DNA from: Candidatus Scatosoma pullistercoris
GTDB taxonomy: Bacteria > Bacillota > Clostridia > Christensenellales > Borkfalkiaceae
Direction of reading: 5' to 3'
Assembly (NCBI GenBank): GCA_018714725.1
Contig: DVMZ01000116.1
Span: forward strand, 1 to 7,727
DNA: 7,727 bases
Shown: in pieces, positions 7,071-7,727 of the stretch
How the letters are laid out: every line of letters starts with the position of its first letter
Numbering within the stretch: the stretch's first letter is position 1
The notes under the pieces: model-generated
What the model was told of the DNA's origin: nothing
The model's input: the letters and a program-made list of their open reading frames with translations, nothing else
Database searches by the model: none
Program-made: the position numbers and the translations under genes

Positions 7071-7076
7071 GGGAGG
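7071..7076 (+). promoter_or_regulatory. Ribosome binding site of the membrane protein gene
   Basis: GGGAGG lies 9 bases upstream of the ATG at 7086. It supports this start over the later start at 7169 in another frame. No convincing promoter could be found in the 96-base spacer. Confidence 0.75.
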
Positions 7077-7085
7077 AATTTATTT

Positions 7086-7727
7086 ATGGACGTTTTATAC
7101 GAAGAGAGCGCCGTCAATCAGAAACAGGCAAAAGCGTCTAAGACGTATAAAGTGCTCAATGTCATTTCATGGATTGTGCTGATTCTTGGCATTATTTGTC
7201 TGCTGATTTTCATTCCCAATATCCTCACTTCCTTTTCAAAGGCGCAGCCTACCGAGGATATCACTGCGGAGCAGATTGCGGAGGCGATCGGCTTTGCCCG
7301 CAGCTGGGCGTTTTTATCGGGAACGCAGATGGTCTTTTTCGGATTGCTCTGGTTCTTTCTCTATTCGATGAAAAAGCGGGTGAACGTCAGTTACGATTAT
7401 ACCTTTGTTTCCGGAGAATTGCGGATTGCAAAAGTGTTCAATATCAATCGCAGAAAGCTGGTTGTCCGTATCGATTCTGCGGAGATCCTGCAACTCGGCG
7501 ACGTGGACAATGATAGCTATGATCGTCTTCGCGCCGATCCGGGTGTCAAACAGGAGATCGTCACGCCCAATCCGGAGCCTGCGGAAGGGAAATTTTTCCT
7601 GTATGTTCTGGTCGGAGGCAACAACGGGAGAAAGATGTATATCCTCGAATGCCGGGAAGAGCTCCTTGTGAACATACTCAAATTCGTCAAGCGCGGAACG
7701 CTGGAACCCGATTATGTAATGCAGGAA
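7086..7727 (+). CDS. Uncharacterised two-TM membrane protein, 3'-truncated
   Basis: The frame runs open from ATG 7086 to the window end, giving 214 residues with no stop, so the C-terminus is missing. After a short polar N-terminus (MDVLYEESAVNQKQ) come two hydrophobic segments, about residues 23-47 and 73-95. A polar loop with acidic residues (about 50-70) separates them. The second segment is followed by a basic KKR, suggesting a cytoplasmic side there by the positive-inside rule. The remainder (about 96-214) is soluble and beta-rich in look, with YDYTFVSGELRIAKVFNINRR (104-124) and a Cys in YILECREE (186-193). No catalytic motif is seen. The N-terminus and the 'Y-Y-F-GEL-I-K-RR' pattern remind me of the Clostridia family DUF6106; this is memory-based and unverified. 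It uses TTA and TCA codons absent from carB-dapF. It is probably unrelated to the arginine pathway and may be a separate transcription unit. Confidence 0.8.
   Translation, partial: MDVLYEESAVNQKQAKASKTYKVLNVISWIVLILGIICLLIFIPNILTSFSKAQPTEDITAEQIAEAIGFARSWAFLSGTQMVFFGLLWFFLYSMKKRVNVSYDYTFVSGELRIAKVFNINRRKLVVRIDSAEILQLGDVDNDSYDRLRADPGVKQEIVTPNPEPAEGKFFLYVLVGGNNGRKMYILECREELLVNILKFVKRGTLEPDYVMQE

Overview
The window reads as part of an arginine and carbamoyl-phosphate biosynthesis cluster from a Bacillota (Clostridia-like) bacterium of moderately high GC. This placement is inferred from protein flavour, the argD-argF-carA-carB order, strong Shine-Dalgarno sites and a two-TM protein typical of uncultured Clostridia. 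No rRNA or other taxonomic marker is present. All convincing genes are on the + strand and are tightly packed. I see no tRNA, rRNA, CRISPR array, transposon, phage or attachment-site signal.

Layout: 1-768 is the 3' two-thirds of argD (acetylornithine aminotransferase), cut by the window edge. argF (ornithine carbamoyltransferase, 765-1673) overlaps its stop by 4 bases. A 173-base gap (1674-1846) holds two possible RNA stems and a tiny Arg-containing reading frame, but no clear promoter. carA (1847-2938) overlaps by 8 bases with a very long carB frame (2931-6989). A 96-base spacer (6990-7085) with a strong GC-rich hairpin then precedes an unidentified membrane protein (7086 to the end, truncated).

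How the genes work together: CarA releases ammonia from glutamine and CarB turns it, with bicarbonate and two ATP, into carbamoyl phosphate. ArgF joins carbamoyl phosphate to ornithine to give citrulline. ArgD acts earlier, on the route to ornithine. Carbamoyl phosphate also feeds pyrimidine synthesis.

The most notable point is that the carB frame does not stop at the usual CarB length. After 1072 CarB residues it continues, with no linker, into a full-length 280-residue diaminopimelate epimerase (DapF) domain, giving a 1352-residue CarB-DapF fusion. In that DapF domain the first of the two catalytic cysteines is a glycine, although the second is kept. The fusion and the missing cysteine together make the product's second activity uncertain. 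It could be a working but altered enzyme, a degenerate or regulatory domain, or a recent stop-codon loss.
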